Of a stretch of DNA of 64,000 bases, positions 1-8,741 are shown one piece after another. A model generated the notes under the pieces. It made no database searches, had not been told where the DNA came from, and saw only the letters and a program-made list of their open reading frames with translations. The DNA comes from DATLLJ01 sp965229885 (GTDB lineage Bacteria > Acidobacteriota > Vicinamibacteria > Vicinamibacterales > CAVVIG01): NCBI GenBank assembly GCA_965229885.1, contig CBDDJX010000003.1, positions 558,001-622,000 of the forward strand, in the 5' to 3' direction. The position numbers were made by a program, and so were the translations under genes. Position 1 is the first letter of the stretch; the number at the start of each line of letters is the position of its first letter.

Positions 1-1
1 G

Positions 2-223
2 CAAGCCGCCTGGGTTACTAGCGAGGGCGGCGCCCTCCGCGCCCTTGACGCCGACTTGCGCTCCATCGGGATGAAACCCATGCCGCGCTGCCGAGTCACA
101 CATGCCTGCCCGCTCTGCGGGCTCGTCCATGAGGCTCGCGCGCTCCGTCGTCGCCGTCGCCAAACCGCCCACGTGGCTGGCTCGGGTGGGCACCGCCGCC
201 TCCGGCTGGTCACAGATGGCTGA
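2..223 (+). CDS. possible C-terminal part of an unrecognised protein (left edge)
   Basis: The frame is open from the left edge to a TGA at 221-223 and so lacks its start. It holds a Cys pair (HACPLCG, near codon 38) followed by an Arg-rich segment (RRRRR), which would suit a small zinc-binding or nucleic-acid-binding tail. I do not recognise a family. In DNA this GC-rich a short open frame can occur by chance, so the call is weak. Confidence 0.22.
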   Translation, partial: QAAWVTSEGGALRALDADLRSIGMKPMPRCRVTHACPLCGLVHEARALRRRRRQTAHVAGSGGHRRLRLVTDG

Positions 224-756
224 GCAACCACGATTCGGCGCCAAACTCCACGCGGAGCGGTTCGGACGTCAGTGATACCGTCGGTGACACCACCGAAAGC
301 ATCTCCGTGAACGTGCCTCCGCATCAGGTAAGGGAGATCGATGATTACGTTTCCTTCTCGGGGATCGGCAGCCCACGCATGAAGCGGACGTGGAATTACG
401 AGGTGGTGTCCATTAGCGGCGAATCGCCAGCCCGCTAAATCGCCTGGTCCCACAACACGGTCCAAACGACCTGACCTGCACATAAACCGTATGGTGTGCA
501 GAGGCTGTCTAGCTGGTAGGTCTTGTTGACCGACGCAACGGTTTCAGGGGGTATCGGTGGCAGAGGCCCGTCGAAGGCGAACGGCAGAGCCGTGGCGGCC
601 GTGCCGGAGGTCGAGCACGAAAAGCCAGGATGTAGCGTGTTTCATGTTGTGGCGACTATCCCATCGCGGGTTCTCAATTTCATCGGACGTGTCTCGCTTG
701 GTGGCATTCCCTCGAAAAACTCTGCGTGCAACGGTTCCCCGAGGGAGTTTCTTCTA
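224..756. other. no confident gene; one protein-like tail ending at 438
   Basis: I see no full gene here. A plus-strand frame ending at TAA 436-438 reads like a natural C-terminus (for example EIDDYVSFSGIGSPRMKRTW), but it has no credible start and may be a remnant. From 439 to the esterase stop at 757 I see nothing I can support. Confidence 0.3.
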
Positions 757-1626
757 TTAGTGCCCCTTGACGAACGCCGCGATCTTCATCATCCCCGGGT
801 CGTAGTCCTCGCCCATCTTGGAGTTCACGCTAAGGTGGGTGCGGTCCGCGATCTGCTCCAGGGACACCTTGTTGCCATGAGCGATAAGCTCCACCTTGAG
901 GCGGTCGTTCTGCTCCCGCCGCCAGGGGGCGTCCCCGTCCGCATAGATGAACAGCATCGATGGCTTATCCGGACCGATGTACGGCGTCACGGATGCCCGC
1001 AGCCAGACGTCCTCGTCCGTGCCCCACACCGTCTTCGGGCGGCTCGGCGCGACGTCCTGCTCCTCGACGTAGAGGAACGAGCTGATCGGAATCGTCCCGC
1101 GAATGTCGGACAGCTTCATGCCGTGGGCGGCTAGATACGAGGGGTCGAGCGACATGAGTGCCGCGAGATAGGCACCGGCCGAGAAACCGGCGACGAAGAC
1201 CCGGTTGGGATCGCCACCGTAGGTCTCGATGTTCTTCTTCGTCCACACGAAGGCGGCGGTCGCATCCTCCATATGCGCCGGGTGCATGACGGCCGGGGAG
1301 AGCCGGTAGTTCGCGCTCACGACGCCGATCCCGCGCGCCGTTAGCTGCCTGGCCAGACCTCTACCCTCTGCCTTGGTACCACTTAGCAGGACTCCACCGT
1401 GGAAGTAGACCACGACCGGCACGTTCATCGCGGCCTTTGGCATGAGAACGTCGAGCGTGTCCTTGGCGACAGCGTAGTCGGTGCCGCCGATGTAATCGAT
1501 GTCACGATGCGCAACGGCGCTTTGGGAGGAGCCTTGCGGGGCGGCAAGCGTGGCGAACGCCATGAGGGCCACAGCCGCGAGGGCGAACACACGGACCAGC
1601 AATCGCGGTGATGTGATGCTCAGCAT
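757..1626 (-). CDS. secreted alpha/beta-hydrolase (carboxylesterase-like)
   Basis: This is an alpha/beta-hydrolase fold enzyme of the esterase/lipase group that carries an oxyanion-hole HGG. From the N-terminus it has a hydrophobic signal segment (LLVRVFALAAVALMAFATLA), then VVYFHGG, then the nucleophile elbow GFSAGA (GxSxG). Acid and base candidates are the Asp in IYADGD and the His in DRTHLS near the C-terminus. The ATG at 1626 is preferred over a longer frame because a strong Shine-Dalgarno (GAGGGGGGAAG) precedes it and it begins the signal peptide. Export to the periplasm is predicted; the substrate is unknown. The neighbours are gene remnants and give no pathway clue. Confidence 0.82.
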   Translation of the reverse strand: MLSITSPRLLVRVFALAAVALMAFATLAAPQGSSQSAVAHRDIDYIGGTDYAVAKDTLDVLMPKAAMNVPVVVYFHGGVLLSGTKAEGRGLARQLTARGIGVVSANYRLSPAVMHPAHMEDATAAFVWTKKNIETYGGDPNRVFVAGFSAGAYLAALMSLDPSYLAAHGMKLSDIRGTIPISSFLYVEEQDVAPSRPKTVWGTDEDVWLRASVTPYIGPDKPSMLFIYADGDAPWRREQNDRLKVELIAHGNKVSLEQIADRTHLSVNSKMGEDYDPGMMKIAAFVKGH

Positions 1627-1708
1627 GACTTCCCCCCTCGATATGTTGTCGGTGCCGTCGTCGGTGGGTTCCACGTCACGACGTTGGACTCTCGAAATCC
1701 CTTCGTAA

Positions 1709-1933
1709 CAGCCTGCATCATACGACCCGCCAAACACGAAGGCCGCGGGCGAGCTCGGAGTAATCGAGGGAGGCGCCTACGCCGACATTGTGCTGGCCGA
1801 CGGCAATCCACTCGAAGATACAGCGGCAATAGGCGCAAACCCGGGATGGACGAATGCGGAGCCTCGCTCAGATGATGTCAAGAACATCCGCGTCATCATG
1901 AAAGACGGCAAGATCTACAAGAACACTTCATAA
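1709..1933 (+). pseudogene. C-terminal remnant of a metal-dependent amidohydrolase
   Basis: The frame reads GELGVIEGGAYADIVLADGN, then later VIMKDGKIYKN and a TAA stop. This is the typical last strand of the imidazolonepropionase/amidohydrolase superfamily, where the chain returns to the small beta-sandwich. A stop at 1706-1708 closes the frame upstream, and the TIM-barrel with the metal-binding His residues is missing. It is therefore a 5'-truncated relic. It runs through the promoter side of the divergent esterase and ends 10 bases before the next small lipoprotein gene. Confidence 0.7.
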
Positions 1934-1943
1934 GAGAGTGACT

Positions 1944-2159
1944 ATGAACAAATTGACCATCGCAGGAATGTCCATCGTATTCGCGCTGGCAGCTTGCGAA
2001 GTTACCGTGGACACCGACGACAATACATCGGATGCCGGCGAGACAGCCAGCGCGTCGATAGGCAACGGTAATTTCGATTCGACTGCCTCAGGCTGTGGCC
2101 GCGGGGCGGGTCTGAGAACGGGCGTTCGGTTAACTCCCCACCCCTCTAATGCCGGCTAG
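1944..2159 (+). CDS. small predicted lipoprotein
   Basis: A 71-residue protein starting at ATG 1944 (preceded by AGAGAG) has a type II signal peptide: KLTIAGMSIVFALAAC, with lipobox LAAC. The mature part begins with an acidic stretch (EVTVDTDDNTSDAGE). The last 20 or so residues are Gly/Arg-rich and look unlike a natural tail, so the gene may be truncated by whatever joined the repeats downstream. Function unknown. It would be anchored in the periplasm or outer membrane. Confidence 0.5.
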   Translation: MNKLTIAGMSIVFALAACEVTVDTDDNTSDAGETASASIGNGNFDSTASGCGRGAGLRTGVRLTPHPSNAG

Positions 2160-2322
2160 GCTCACCAACCAACTGGAATCGCCCCCCCCCCTCGTGGGCC
2201 AGCATCTCGTCTTCCAGTCACAAGCGGTAAGGCCGGATCTGCCGCCCATTCTGTGGGCGGGGGCGGATCCGATAAGGCCTCTCCCGTCAACCTGGACCCC
2301 ACTAATGTCGGCTATCGTCATC
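2139..2322. repeat. two imperfect copies of an IS-end-like repeat in a gene-free stretch
   Basis: The 300-base gap between the lipoprotein and the next gene holds two related direct repeats: CCCCTCTAATGCCGGCTAGG at 2141 and CCCCACTAATGTCGGCTATC at 2297. A third match to the core GTCGGCTATCGTCA lies far away at 28561-28574. Read on the minus strand the core is TGACGATAGCCGAC. Repeated ends of this kind occur at IS21-family termini, but no transposase remains, so the identity is a guess. A run of ten C (2182-2191) lies between the copies. Confidence 0.35.
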
Positions 2323-2464
2323 GTCCAGCAGATAGCCATGTCACGCCCGGGATTCGTTGCTTTGTGGCGACCACCGCTCGAAGAGACGATGCAACAGACC
2401 TAACCTCCCGAGCGATTGGAAGTAGGACGCTCAGCGTGGACTTGCCAGTTCACACATCCAGTGC

Positions 2465-3082
2465 ATGGCGGGCCGCGATGCGAGAGAGGGCCTCCTACCG
2501 GTCATGTTGGTGGCCGCGTCTGTCTGTGCATACCTTTCCTTTAATGATTTCTGGCCATTCAACGTGCTCAGGTTCAGCCTCATCCACTACATCGTGTGGG
2601 CACTGCCGATTCTGGCAGCTGCAGGCATCGCCGGTGGATTGCTCCTCGTGCGGGGACGGCAATGGAAGTCGGCCACGACGACTGTCATCTTCGCGCTCGT
2701 GCTGGCATGCTATCGCCTCGTTCCGGCGTCGGTGGAGCCTGACCTGGTGGACATACAGCCTGCCGAGTCTGGTACGACGAAATACGCGATATCGTTTCCG
2801 ACAGAACGCGACGTTGATGCGATCGACTTACTCGGTGCCTCTTCGGGGGATCCGATCGGTTTGACCATCCGCCAGATTAGGCTGGCTGTCGACGACGAAA
2901 AGCTCGAACTCTACAGCGGTTATCGACTGATCGAGCTCCACGGAGGCATCAGAGTCATTTTCAACAAGAATGTGTCGACAGCCCGCATTGAATTCGATCT
3001 CAAGGACGATATAGCGAACCACCCGAAGTCGCCGCCGCTCGTGCGGCCTGTTCGATTTCGCGGCACGTTCGTTGCCTTCTAG
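2465..3082 (+). CDS. hypothetical membrane protein
   Basis: This 205-residue protein has two or three hydrophobic segments in its first 90 residues (about 12-28, 42-60 and 70-85). A soluble C-terminal domain of about 110 residues follows, with regular alternation of charged and hydrophobic residues (IRQIRLAVDDEKLELYSGYR). The C-terminal domain would probably lie outside the membrane. I do not recognise the family. Composition and the abrupt end of good coding at the stop support a real gene; function is not inferable from neighbours. Confidence 0.6.
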   Translation: MAGRDAREGLLPVMLVAASVCAYLSFNDFWPFNVLRFSLIHYIVWALPILAAAGIAGGLLLVRGRQWKSATTTVIFALVLACYRLVPASVEPDLVDIQPAESGTTKYAISFPTERDVDAIDLLGASSGDPIGLTIRQIRLAVDDEKLELYSGYRLIELHGGIRVIFNKNVSTARIEFDLKDDIANHPKSPPLVRPVRFRGTFVAF

Positions 3083-3332
3083 CACCCGAAACCTGCGGCG
3101 AACCTCGCCAGGATCTGACCTCGCCTCCGATCATCGCGCTGGGGCGTGGTTCCTGGTTCGTTCCGTGCGGTATAAATGGGCGTGTCTGGGCCTTCCCTCC
3201 GCAAGCCTAACCTGTTCTGCTGCGAGCTCGATCAGGATGATCTCGAAGTCGGGCTGTTCTCGGAGTTCGACGTTCAACCACCGACCACTTTGTTCTTTGG
3301 AAATCTCGCCAGGCAGCTTGCAGTATTTTGCT

Positions 3333-3755
3333 TTGACTCGACAAAACCGGCGTCTCCAGCAGCGCATCCACGCGCTGTATGTGGACAAGCTAGACGGGCG
3401 CATCGATACCGACTTCTTCGACCGGATGTCCGCTGAGTGGCGCGCCGAGCAGGACCGCTGTCTGCGGTACATCGAGCGCCACTCGGCCGCCGACCAGTCC
3501 TACCTCGAAGAAGGCATTCGCGTTCTCGAACTCGCGAAGGACGGCGAGTTAACCGTCAGCTTGCGCCAACCCTTTGACCTGCTGGCAGATACAAGCGCGC
3601 GAACGTTGGACGTGGAAGAGTCTGACGACGCGGATCTGGCGAGAAGAGCGATTTGGCTCGGTCTGACGGCGTGGAAACCGGCCTCCGCGACCGTCGCCGC
3701 CTTGTTGCTGCTGCTCGTTATGGCCGCCCAACCTGCGCGTTTTGGATACTCGTAG
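3333..3755 (+). pseudogene. C-terminal remnant of a large serine recombinase
   Basis: The translation DKLDGRIDTDFFDRMSAEWR, then SYLEEGIRVLELA, matches the coiled-coil and zinc-ribbon tail typical of large serine recombinases/resolvases, which excise or integrate mobile DNA. The catalytic N-terminal resolvase domain and the central recombinase domain are absent. Upstream bases 3083-3332 give only short frames in several registers. The stop is followed by 200 bases without a gene. I take it as the relic of an old mobile element. Confidence 0.65.
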
Positions 3756-3957
3756 ACGATCAACCACCTACCAACCTACGGCGCCGTTGTTCGCGGTTCA
3801 CAGGAGATTCGTCGGCGCGCTGAAGAAGCGCAATCGGAGGCGCATATTTGCGAGTTGCCGCTGCATACTTGGAGGGCCGTGCCGGGCTTGAAGCTCAGGG
3901 TCTGGCACGCCGTCCGTGCGGTTTGGGACCTGGCGTTGATTTCGAGGCGGTAGCCGA

Positions 3958-5058
3958 ATGGAACAGATCGACGTCGTCATCATCGGCGCCGGCGTGACCG
4001 GCCTTGCTTGCGCAGGCTCGGTTGCGCGACGCGGCCATTCAGTCTGCGTCCTCGAGCGCCATCCGCGGCCGGGCCTCGATACGAGCACGCACAACAGCGG
4101 CGTCATTCATGCCGGCCTGTACTATCCTCCCGACGCGCTCAAGACGCGCCTGTGCGTCGAGGGCCGCCCGCTGCTCTATGAGTTCTGTCGCGATCACGGG
4201 GTCGCCTACGCGCAGTGCGGCAAGCTCGTCGTCGCAACCAGCCAATCCGAAGCAGCCGAGCTCGAGACACTCCGCGCGCGCGGCGCCGCAAATGGTGTTG
4301 AAGGGCTGGCGCTCGTCGATCGCGCCTTCATCGCCAGGCGCGAGCCGGCGATCGCGGCGGTCGCGGCGCTCTTCTCCCCCGCAACCGGTATCGTCGAAGC
4401 CGAAGGGCTGATCCGCGCGCTTCTTCAATCCGCCCAGTCTGCCGGCGCGATATTCCTGCCCGGCACGCCCATCGTTGGCGCTGAGCAGGCGGCTGGCGGT
4501 ATTCTTGTACGGACCGAACATGAAACGATCGCGACACGGCAGGTGATCGCCGCCGCGGGACTCTACGCCGACGAGGTGTCGCGGTTCCTTGGAGGCGAGC
4601 GCTTCACCATCTATCCGTGTCGGGGCGAGTACGCGGAACTGGCGTCGTCGAAACGATCGCTGGTCAACGGCCTGGTCTACCCGCTGCCTGAGTCCTCCGG
4701 ACATGGGGTCGGCGTGCACCTCACGCCGTCAACCGGCGGCAACGTGTGGATCGGACCGACCGCGCGCTACCAGGAGCGGAAGGATGACTATGAAAACGAC
4801 CGGCAGCCGCTCGAAGCTTTCCTGGAGCCCACTCGAGCGCTTTTGCCGGAGATCACGCTGGCGGACCTCCGGTTGTCAGGCAGCGGCATTCGCCCCAAGC
4901 TTCATCCGCCGGAAGAATCGTTCGCGGATTTCATGATCCGACGCGATCGAGAAAACCCGCGCGTGATTCAGGTCGCCGGCATTGAGTCGCCTGGCTTGAC
5001 GGCCTGCCTCGCCGTCGGGCGGCTGGTAGCCGATCTAGTGGACGAGTTCGAGAGGTAG
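3958..5058 (+). CDS. lhgO: FAD-dependent oxidoreductase, L-2-hydroxyglutarate oxidase-like
   Basis: This 366-residue DAO-family flavoenzyme has the N-terminal dinucleotide fold VVIIGAGVTGLACAGSVARR with the acidic end of strand 2 (VLER). It carries the subgroup signature THNSGVIHAGLYYPPDALKT and a C-terminal FAD contact (GIRPKLHP ... AGIESPGLTACLAVG). The family oxidises L-2-hydroxyglutarate to 2-oxoglutarate, passing electrons to oxygen or the quinone pool. It stands alone between relics, with a purine-rich stretch (GAGGCGG) before ATG 3958. Other DAO-family substrates cannot be excluded, but the HNSGVIHAG motif favours this one. Confidence 0.85.
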   Translation: MEQIDVVIIGAGVTGLACAGSVARRGHSVCVLERHPRPGLDTSTHNSGVIHAGLYYPPDALKTRLCVEGRPLLYEFCRDHGVAYAQCGKLVVATSQSEAAELETLRARGAANGVEGLALVDRAFIARREPAIAAVAALFSPATGIVEAEGLIRALLQSAQSAGAIFLPGTPIVGAEQAAGGILVRTEHETIATRQVIAAAGLYADEVSRFLGGERFTIYPCRGEYAELASSKRSLVNGLVYPLPESSGHGVGVHLTPSTGGNVWIGPTARYQERKDDYENDRQPLEAFLEPTRALLPEITLADLRLSGSGIRPKLHPPEESFADFMIRRDRENPRVIQVAGIESPGLTACLAVGRLVADLVDEFER

Positions 5059-5198
5059 CAGTGCGGGGAATTACGATTCTGGGCCGCGTCCTTCTATGTT
5101 CGTACGAACCCTCGGGGCCGCAGCAAGCCAAGATGCGCAGGGCCCGTGGATTTCCGCAACGTTTCGAGGTGGCATGATCAGTGCGAAGCGACGTCTCG

Positions 5199-5898
5199 AT
5201 GAGCAGTCGTCCCCGCATCATCATCGCGTCCCCCAATCTTATTGAATGTGAGGCCGTGGCTGACTGGCTCTCTGCCGAAGGCTTCGAGGCTGTCCGGCGA
5301 ACAAGCCCGAAAGCTGCGGTTGACGAAGTCCTGGCGCGTCCGTTCGATCTCCTGATCGCCGATGCGGCCTTCGCCTTTCGATATGGACTCCACGTCACCA
5401 GCCGAGCCCGCCGGCCGCTCACACCAACGGTGGTCATCGGCGAAGCGGCCGCTCAGAGTGAATCGTTGAGCCAGTAGGTCATATATCTCCCCCGGCCTGT
5501 CGAGCGTGCCCTGGTGGTGTGCACGGTCTCGATGGCGATCGTGGATAGCCGACCGCTGCGCCGCTCGGCACGAAGGCCGGTGCATCGCTTCGAAGCCCTC
5601 GTCAACGGTGCGCCTTCGTACATCGTCGATGTCAGCAACGAGGGTCTTCGGCTGGAAGTCGCCCGCGACCTGCGATCCGTACCACCACCCTAATTTCAGC
5701 GTCAGGGTACCGATCGTCGGAGTCGCGGTGATCGTGCAGCGCATGTGGGCGCAAAGGTCAAGTGAGCGAACAGCGGTCACGTGGTGCGGTGGAGCGCTTT
5801 CGCAGAATCAGACCAAGGATCTGCTGGCCTGGCGGGCCTTTGTTGACACGATCCCAAGCGCTGGAGCGCCATCCGCGAATTCAGTTCAGATTCGGTAA
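5199..5898 (+). pseudogene. REC-like plus PilZ protein broken by an amber codon and a frameshift
   Basis: Three consecutive pieces form one protein. From ATG 5199 comes a receiver-like domain (RIIIASPNLIECEAVADWLS ... DLLIADAAFAF). It is interrupted by TAG at 5475-5477. The same frame then continues as YLPRPVERALVVCTVSMAIV ... SYIVDVSNEGLRLEV, a PilZ-type beta-barrel with a DxSxxG-like motif, up to TAA 5691-5693. The +1 register then supplies NFSVRVPIVGVAVIVQRMWA and runs to 5898. PilZ domains bind cyclic di-GMP and REC domains take phosphorylation or protein signals. As written no intact product can be made unless the two lesions are sequencing errors. Confidence 0.7.
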
Positions 5899-6773
5899 GC
5901 AGGCGGATCGAAGGGCGGGCGCTGCGCGGAACCAGTAGCCAGCGACCGGCGCAATGCGTCGCGCCAGGACGGAAGCGCGACGCCGAAACTCGCGAGCCCC
6001 TCGTTTGAGAGGGCGGCGTACGTCGGGCGGGGCGCAGGCAGGGAAGCGCTTTCGAGGGTCATGGGTCTGAGGCGCGCCGGACGATCCAGCAGCCGCGAGG
6101 CTTCCTCGGCGAACTCCGACCAGGCACACTGGCCGGAATTCACACAGTGATACAGACCGAACGGCAGCGCGCGTTCGATGACTAGGCGCGTCGCCGTTGC
6201 TGCATCGACGACGTACGTCGGCGACACCGTCCGATCCACAAACACCGGAACCTCCTCGCCGGCCTTGAGGCGCGCAACGATCATCGCGACGCTCCCGCGG
6301 GTTTCATCATTCCGAGCCTGGCCGAACAGACTTTCCACACGCAACACGTACTGACGACCGGCGTCAGCTGCAAACCATTCGCCTAAGAGCTTGGACATCG
6401 CGTACACGCTCTGGGGGTTCGGGCGATCGGATTCCACGTAGGGCCGATTGGTCCGGCCGTCAAAGACGAAGTCGGTGCTGTAGTGGACCAGCGTGGCGTC
6501 AACGGCGGCTGCCGCCCGCGCAAGCGCTCGAACACCGAAGGCGTTGACGTGCAACGCCGTCGCCGGGTCGTCCTGCGCGGCGTCCACGGCATTGTAGGCG
6601 GCGGTATTGATGATGACGTCCGGCGACTCGGCGGTCACTCGCGTCAGCACGCCTTCATCGTCCGTGATGTCGAGATCCGAGCGACCGAGCGCGACGACAT
6701 CGGCGTGGGCTCTGAATTCCTGCACGACCGCCGAACCGAGCCTGCCGCGTGCGCCGAGAACGAGAACCTTCAT
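5886..6773 (-). CDS. rfbD: dTDP-4-dehydrorhamnose reductase
   Basis: A 295-residue extended short-chain dehydrogenase, the usual size for RmlD/RfbD, which makes dTDP-L-rhamnose for cell-surface glycans. It has VLVLGARGRLGSAVV at the N-terminus (NAD(P)H site), a Thr-Asp-Phe active-site strand (YSTDFVFDG) and the catalytic YAMSK (YxxxK). ATG 6773 overlaps the stop of the upstream ydcF-like gene as ATGA, so the two are translationally coupled. The 3' end overlaps the relic of the convergent REC-PilZ gene by 13 bases. rfbA, rfbB and rfbC are not in the window. Confidence 0.88.
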   Translation of the reverse strand: MKVLVLGARGRLGSAVVQEFRAHADVVALGRSDLDITDDEGVLTRVTAESPDVIINTAAYNAVDAAQDDPATALHVNAFGVRALARAAAAVDATLVHYSTDFVFDGRTNRPYVESDRPNPQSVYAMSKLLGEWFAADAGRQYVLRVESLFGQARNDETRGSVAMIVARLKAGEEVPVFVDRTVSPTYVVDAATATRLVIERALPFGLYHCVNSGQCAWSEFAEEASRLLDRPARLRPMTLESASLPAPRPTYAALSNEGLASFGVALPSWRDALRRSLATGSAQRPPFDPPAYRI

Positions 6774-7576
6774 CGGCCTGTTTCCGCCGGGGCCGGGCGG
6801 AACCAGCCGCGCGCCCAGTAATAAACGAGACCGGCGTAATCGTAGACGGCAGCGTCCGAGACCTCCAGATAGTCGCGGTTCGGTATGAAAGACAGCGGGA
6901 TCCGAGGGCGTTCCGGAACGAGCGCCGAAACAGAGGGGACAACGTCCGCGTGCTGCGCCCGAAAGACGGCGAGCGAACGGGCCATGTGCGTGGGCGACGT
7001 GACCAGGATGAACCGGTCGATGCCGCGCGACTTCAACAGCCGCGTGATGAAGATCGCCTGCTCGCGCGTCGTGAGGGACGCATCCCCGACCACGATGTGA
7101 TCAGCCGGAACGTTCAGCTTCGCCAGTGCCTCGGCAATCACGACCCCCTCCGACACTCGTTGCCCCGGGTACGTGACTCCGCCTGACGCAATCACGAGTG
7201 GACGGCCGTCCAGGAGTCGAAACACGCGCGTGGCTTCGAGCACGCGCAAGGTCGTGGCCTCGTGTGGATACGCAAGCGCAACGGATCGGGCTTTCAGCGC
7301 GCGCATCCCCCCACCGAGCACGACAATTGCGCCCGCCGATCCGGCTTCTCTGGGGTCCTCGATCGAATGGGCGCTGCGCACGAGCGGAGTAACGAACAGC
7401 CTGCTGCCGAATGGCGCGCTCACGAACCAGTACCCCAGCACGATGGCGACGATCCAGCGGCGTCCCCAGCGAGGTCGCAGGAACAATAACACCGCACCAA
7501 TCGCGAGAATGACGACGATGAACGCGATGTTGCCGAGTCGCAGCGTTTCCTTGGCCCAGTCGACGAGGTCGGTCAC
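6770..7576 (-). CDS. YdcF/SanA/ElyC family (DUF218) membrane protein
   Basis: A 268-residue protein has two N-terminal transmembrane helices (about residues 14-32 and 41-57). A DUF218 domain follows: IVVLGGGM, the acidic/basic core RPLVIASGG and GDASLTTREQA, then ILVTSPTHMARS. Members of this family act in envelope or cell-wall precursor metabolism in E. coli (ElyC, SanA). The start is taken as GTG 7576, which forms a GTGA overlap with the stop of the upstream aminotransferase. The neighbours (sugar aminotransferase, RfbD) suggest a surface polysaccharide role. Confidence 0.8.
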   Translation of the reverse strand: MTDLVDWAKETLRLGNIAFIVVILAIGAVLLFLRPRWGRRWIVAIVLGYWFVSAPFGSRLFVTPLVRSAHSIEDPREAGSAGAIVVLGGGMRALKARSVALAYPHEATTLRVLEATRVFRLLDGRPLVIASGGVTYPGQRVSEGVVIAEALAKLNVPADHIVVGDASLTTREQAIFITRLLKSRGIDRFILVTSPTHMARSLAVFRAQHADVVPSVSALVPERPRIPLSFIPNRDYLEVSDAAVYDYAGLVYYWARGWFRPAPAETGR

Positions 7577-8730
7577 ACGCGTGCCGACCCGCGCGGGATC
7601 GCGGTTTCGGTCATCTTGACGAATTCGGCGATGGCGCCGACGACAACACGTTGTTGCGCAGCGGTGAGCTCGGCGTAGATGGGAAGCGCGAGGCTTTCTG
7701 CGGCAGCGCGTTCCGCCGCCGGAAAGTCGCCGCGGTGGTGACCCAGATAGCCGAAGCAAGGCTGAAGATGAAGCGGCACCGGGTAGTAGATCTCCGTGCC
7801 AATACCGCGCTCGGCCAGGTGGGCTCTGAGATCGTCGCGTCGTGCCGTGCGGATGACAAACTGATTGAAGATGTGGCGGCGTTTGGGAGGCTCGACCGGT
7901 AGCGTGACGTGGCCCGTCAGCCCAGCGTCCCGGAACAACATGCCATAGCGCTTGGCGTTCTCACGGCGGGCGTTCGTCCAGGCTGCAAGGTGAGGAGCCT
8001 TCACACGAAGAATCGCCGCCTGCAGCGCATCCATGCGGAAGTTGCCGCCGACAACATTATGGTGGTACTTCGGATCCATTCCGTGGACGCGCATCGTGCG
8101 CGCCAGGCGGCCGAGCTCGTCGTTATTGGTGGTCAGGAGGCCAGCGTCACCGAATGCGCCCAGATTCTTGCTGGGAAAAAACGAAAAGCAGCCGCACGTG
8201 CCGACGCCGCCGGCCAGCCGGCCCTTGCACGTTGCGCCAATCGCCTGCGCCGCATCTTCGACGACCGCAAGTCCTGAGCGGGACGCGATGTCGACGATCG
8301 AATCCATGTCCGCTGCGAGCCCGAACAGGTGCACGGGCAGGATGGCCTTCGTGCGCGCCGTGACCGCCGCGCGCACGCGCCCGGCATCGACGTGATAGGT
8401 GTCCAGGTCGATATCGACGAACACAGGCGTGGCGCCAACCCGCGCGATGGCCCCGGCACTGGCGAAAAACGAGTAGGCGGACGTGATGACCTCGTCGCCG
8501 CGGGTGATGCCGAGCGCCATCAGTGCCAGTAGCAGAGCGTCGGTTCCTGACGACACGGCCACGGCGTGCCGCACGCCGAGCATCGCCGACAGCTCCTGCT
8601 CGAGCGCGTCGCTCTCGGGTCCCATGATGAAACGCTGGCTGTCGCACACGCGTGTGATGGCGGCGAGAATATCGTCTCGCAGCGGCGCATATTGCGCCTG
8701 CAGATCCAGCAGCGGGACGTGGGTCGACAT
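7573..8730 (-). CDS. DegT/DnrJ/EryC1/StrS family sugar aminotransferase
   Basis: A 385-residue PLP enzyme that puts an amino group on nucleotide-linked keto-sugars. Visible signatures are AVSSGTDALLLALMALG (phosphate cup), VEDAAQAIGA (Asp contacting the PLP nitrogen) and SFFPSKNLGAFGDAG, where the Lys forms the internal aldimine. The C-terminal FNQFVIRT ... GIGTEIYYPVPLHLQPC is typical of the WecE/ArnB/PglE type. The exact sugar cannot be told. It heads a coupled trio with the ydcF-like gene and rfbD; the stop lies in the GTGA overlap at 7573-7576. Confidence 0.9.
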   Translation of the reverse strand: MSTHVPLLDLQAQYAPLRDDILAAITRVCDSQRFIMGPESDALEQELSAMLGVRHAVAVSSGTDALLLALMALGITRGDEVITSAYSFFASAGAIARVGATPVFVDIDLDTYHVDAGRVRAAVTARTKAILPVHLFGLAADMDSIVDIASRSGLAVVEDAAQAIGATCKGRLAGGVGTCGCFSFFPSKNLGAFGDAGLLTTNNDELGRLARTMRVHGMDPKYHHNVVGGNFRMDALQAAILRVKAPHLAAWTNARRENAKRYGMLFRDAGLTGHVTLPVEPPKRRHIFNQFVIRTARRDDLRAHLAERGIGTEIYYPVPLHLQPCFGYLGHHRGDFPAAERAAAESLALPIYAELTAAQQRVVVGAIAEFVKMTETAIPRGSARV

Positions 8731-8741
8731 GGACCGCTATT

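Noticed and set aside
3131..3332. Protein-like frames on both strands just before the recombinase relic.
   Set aside because: Neither has a family match, start or ribosome-binding site; they are mirror images of the same GC-rich stretch.
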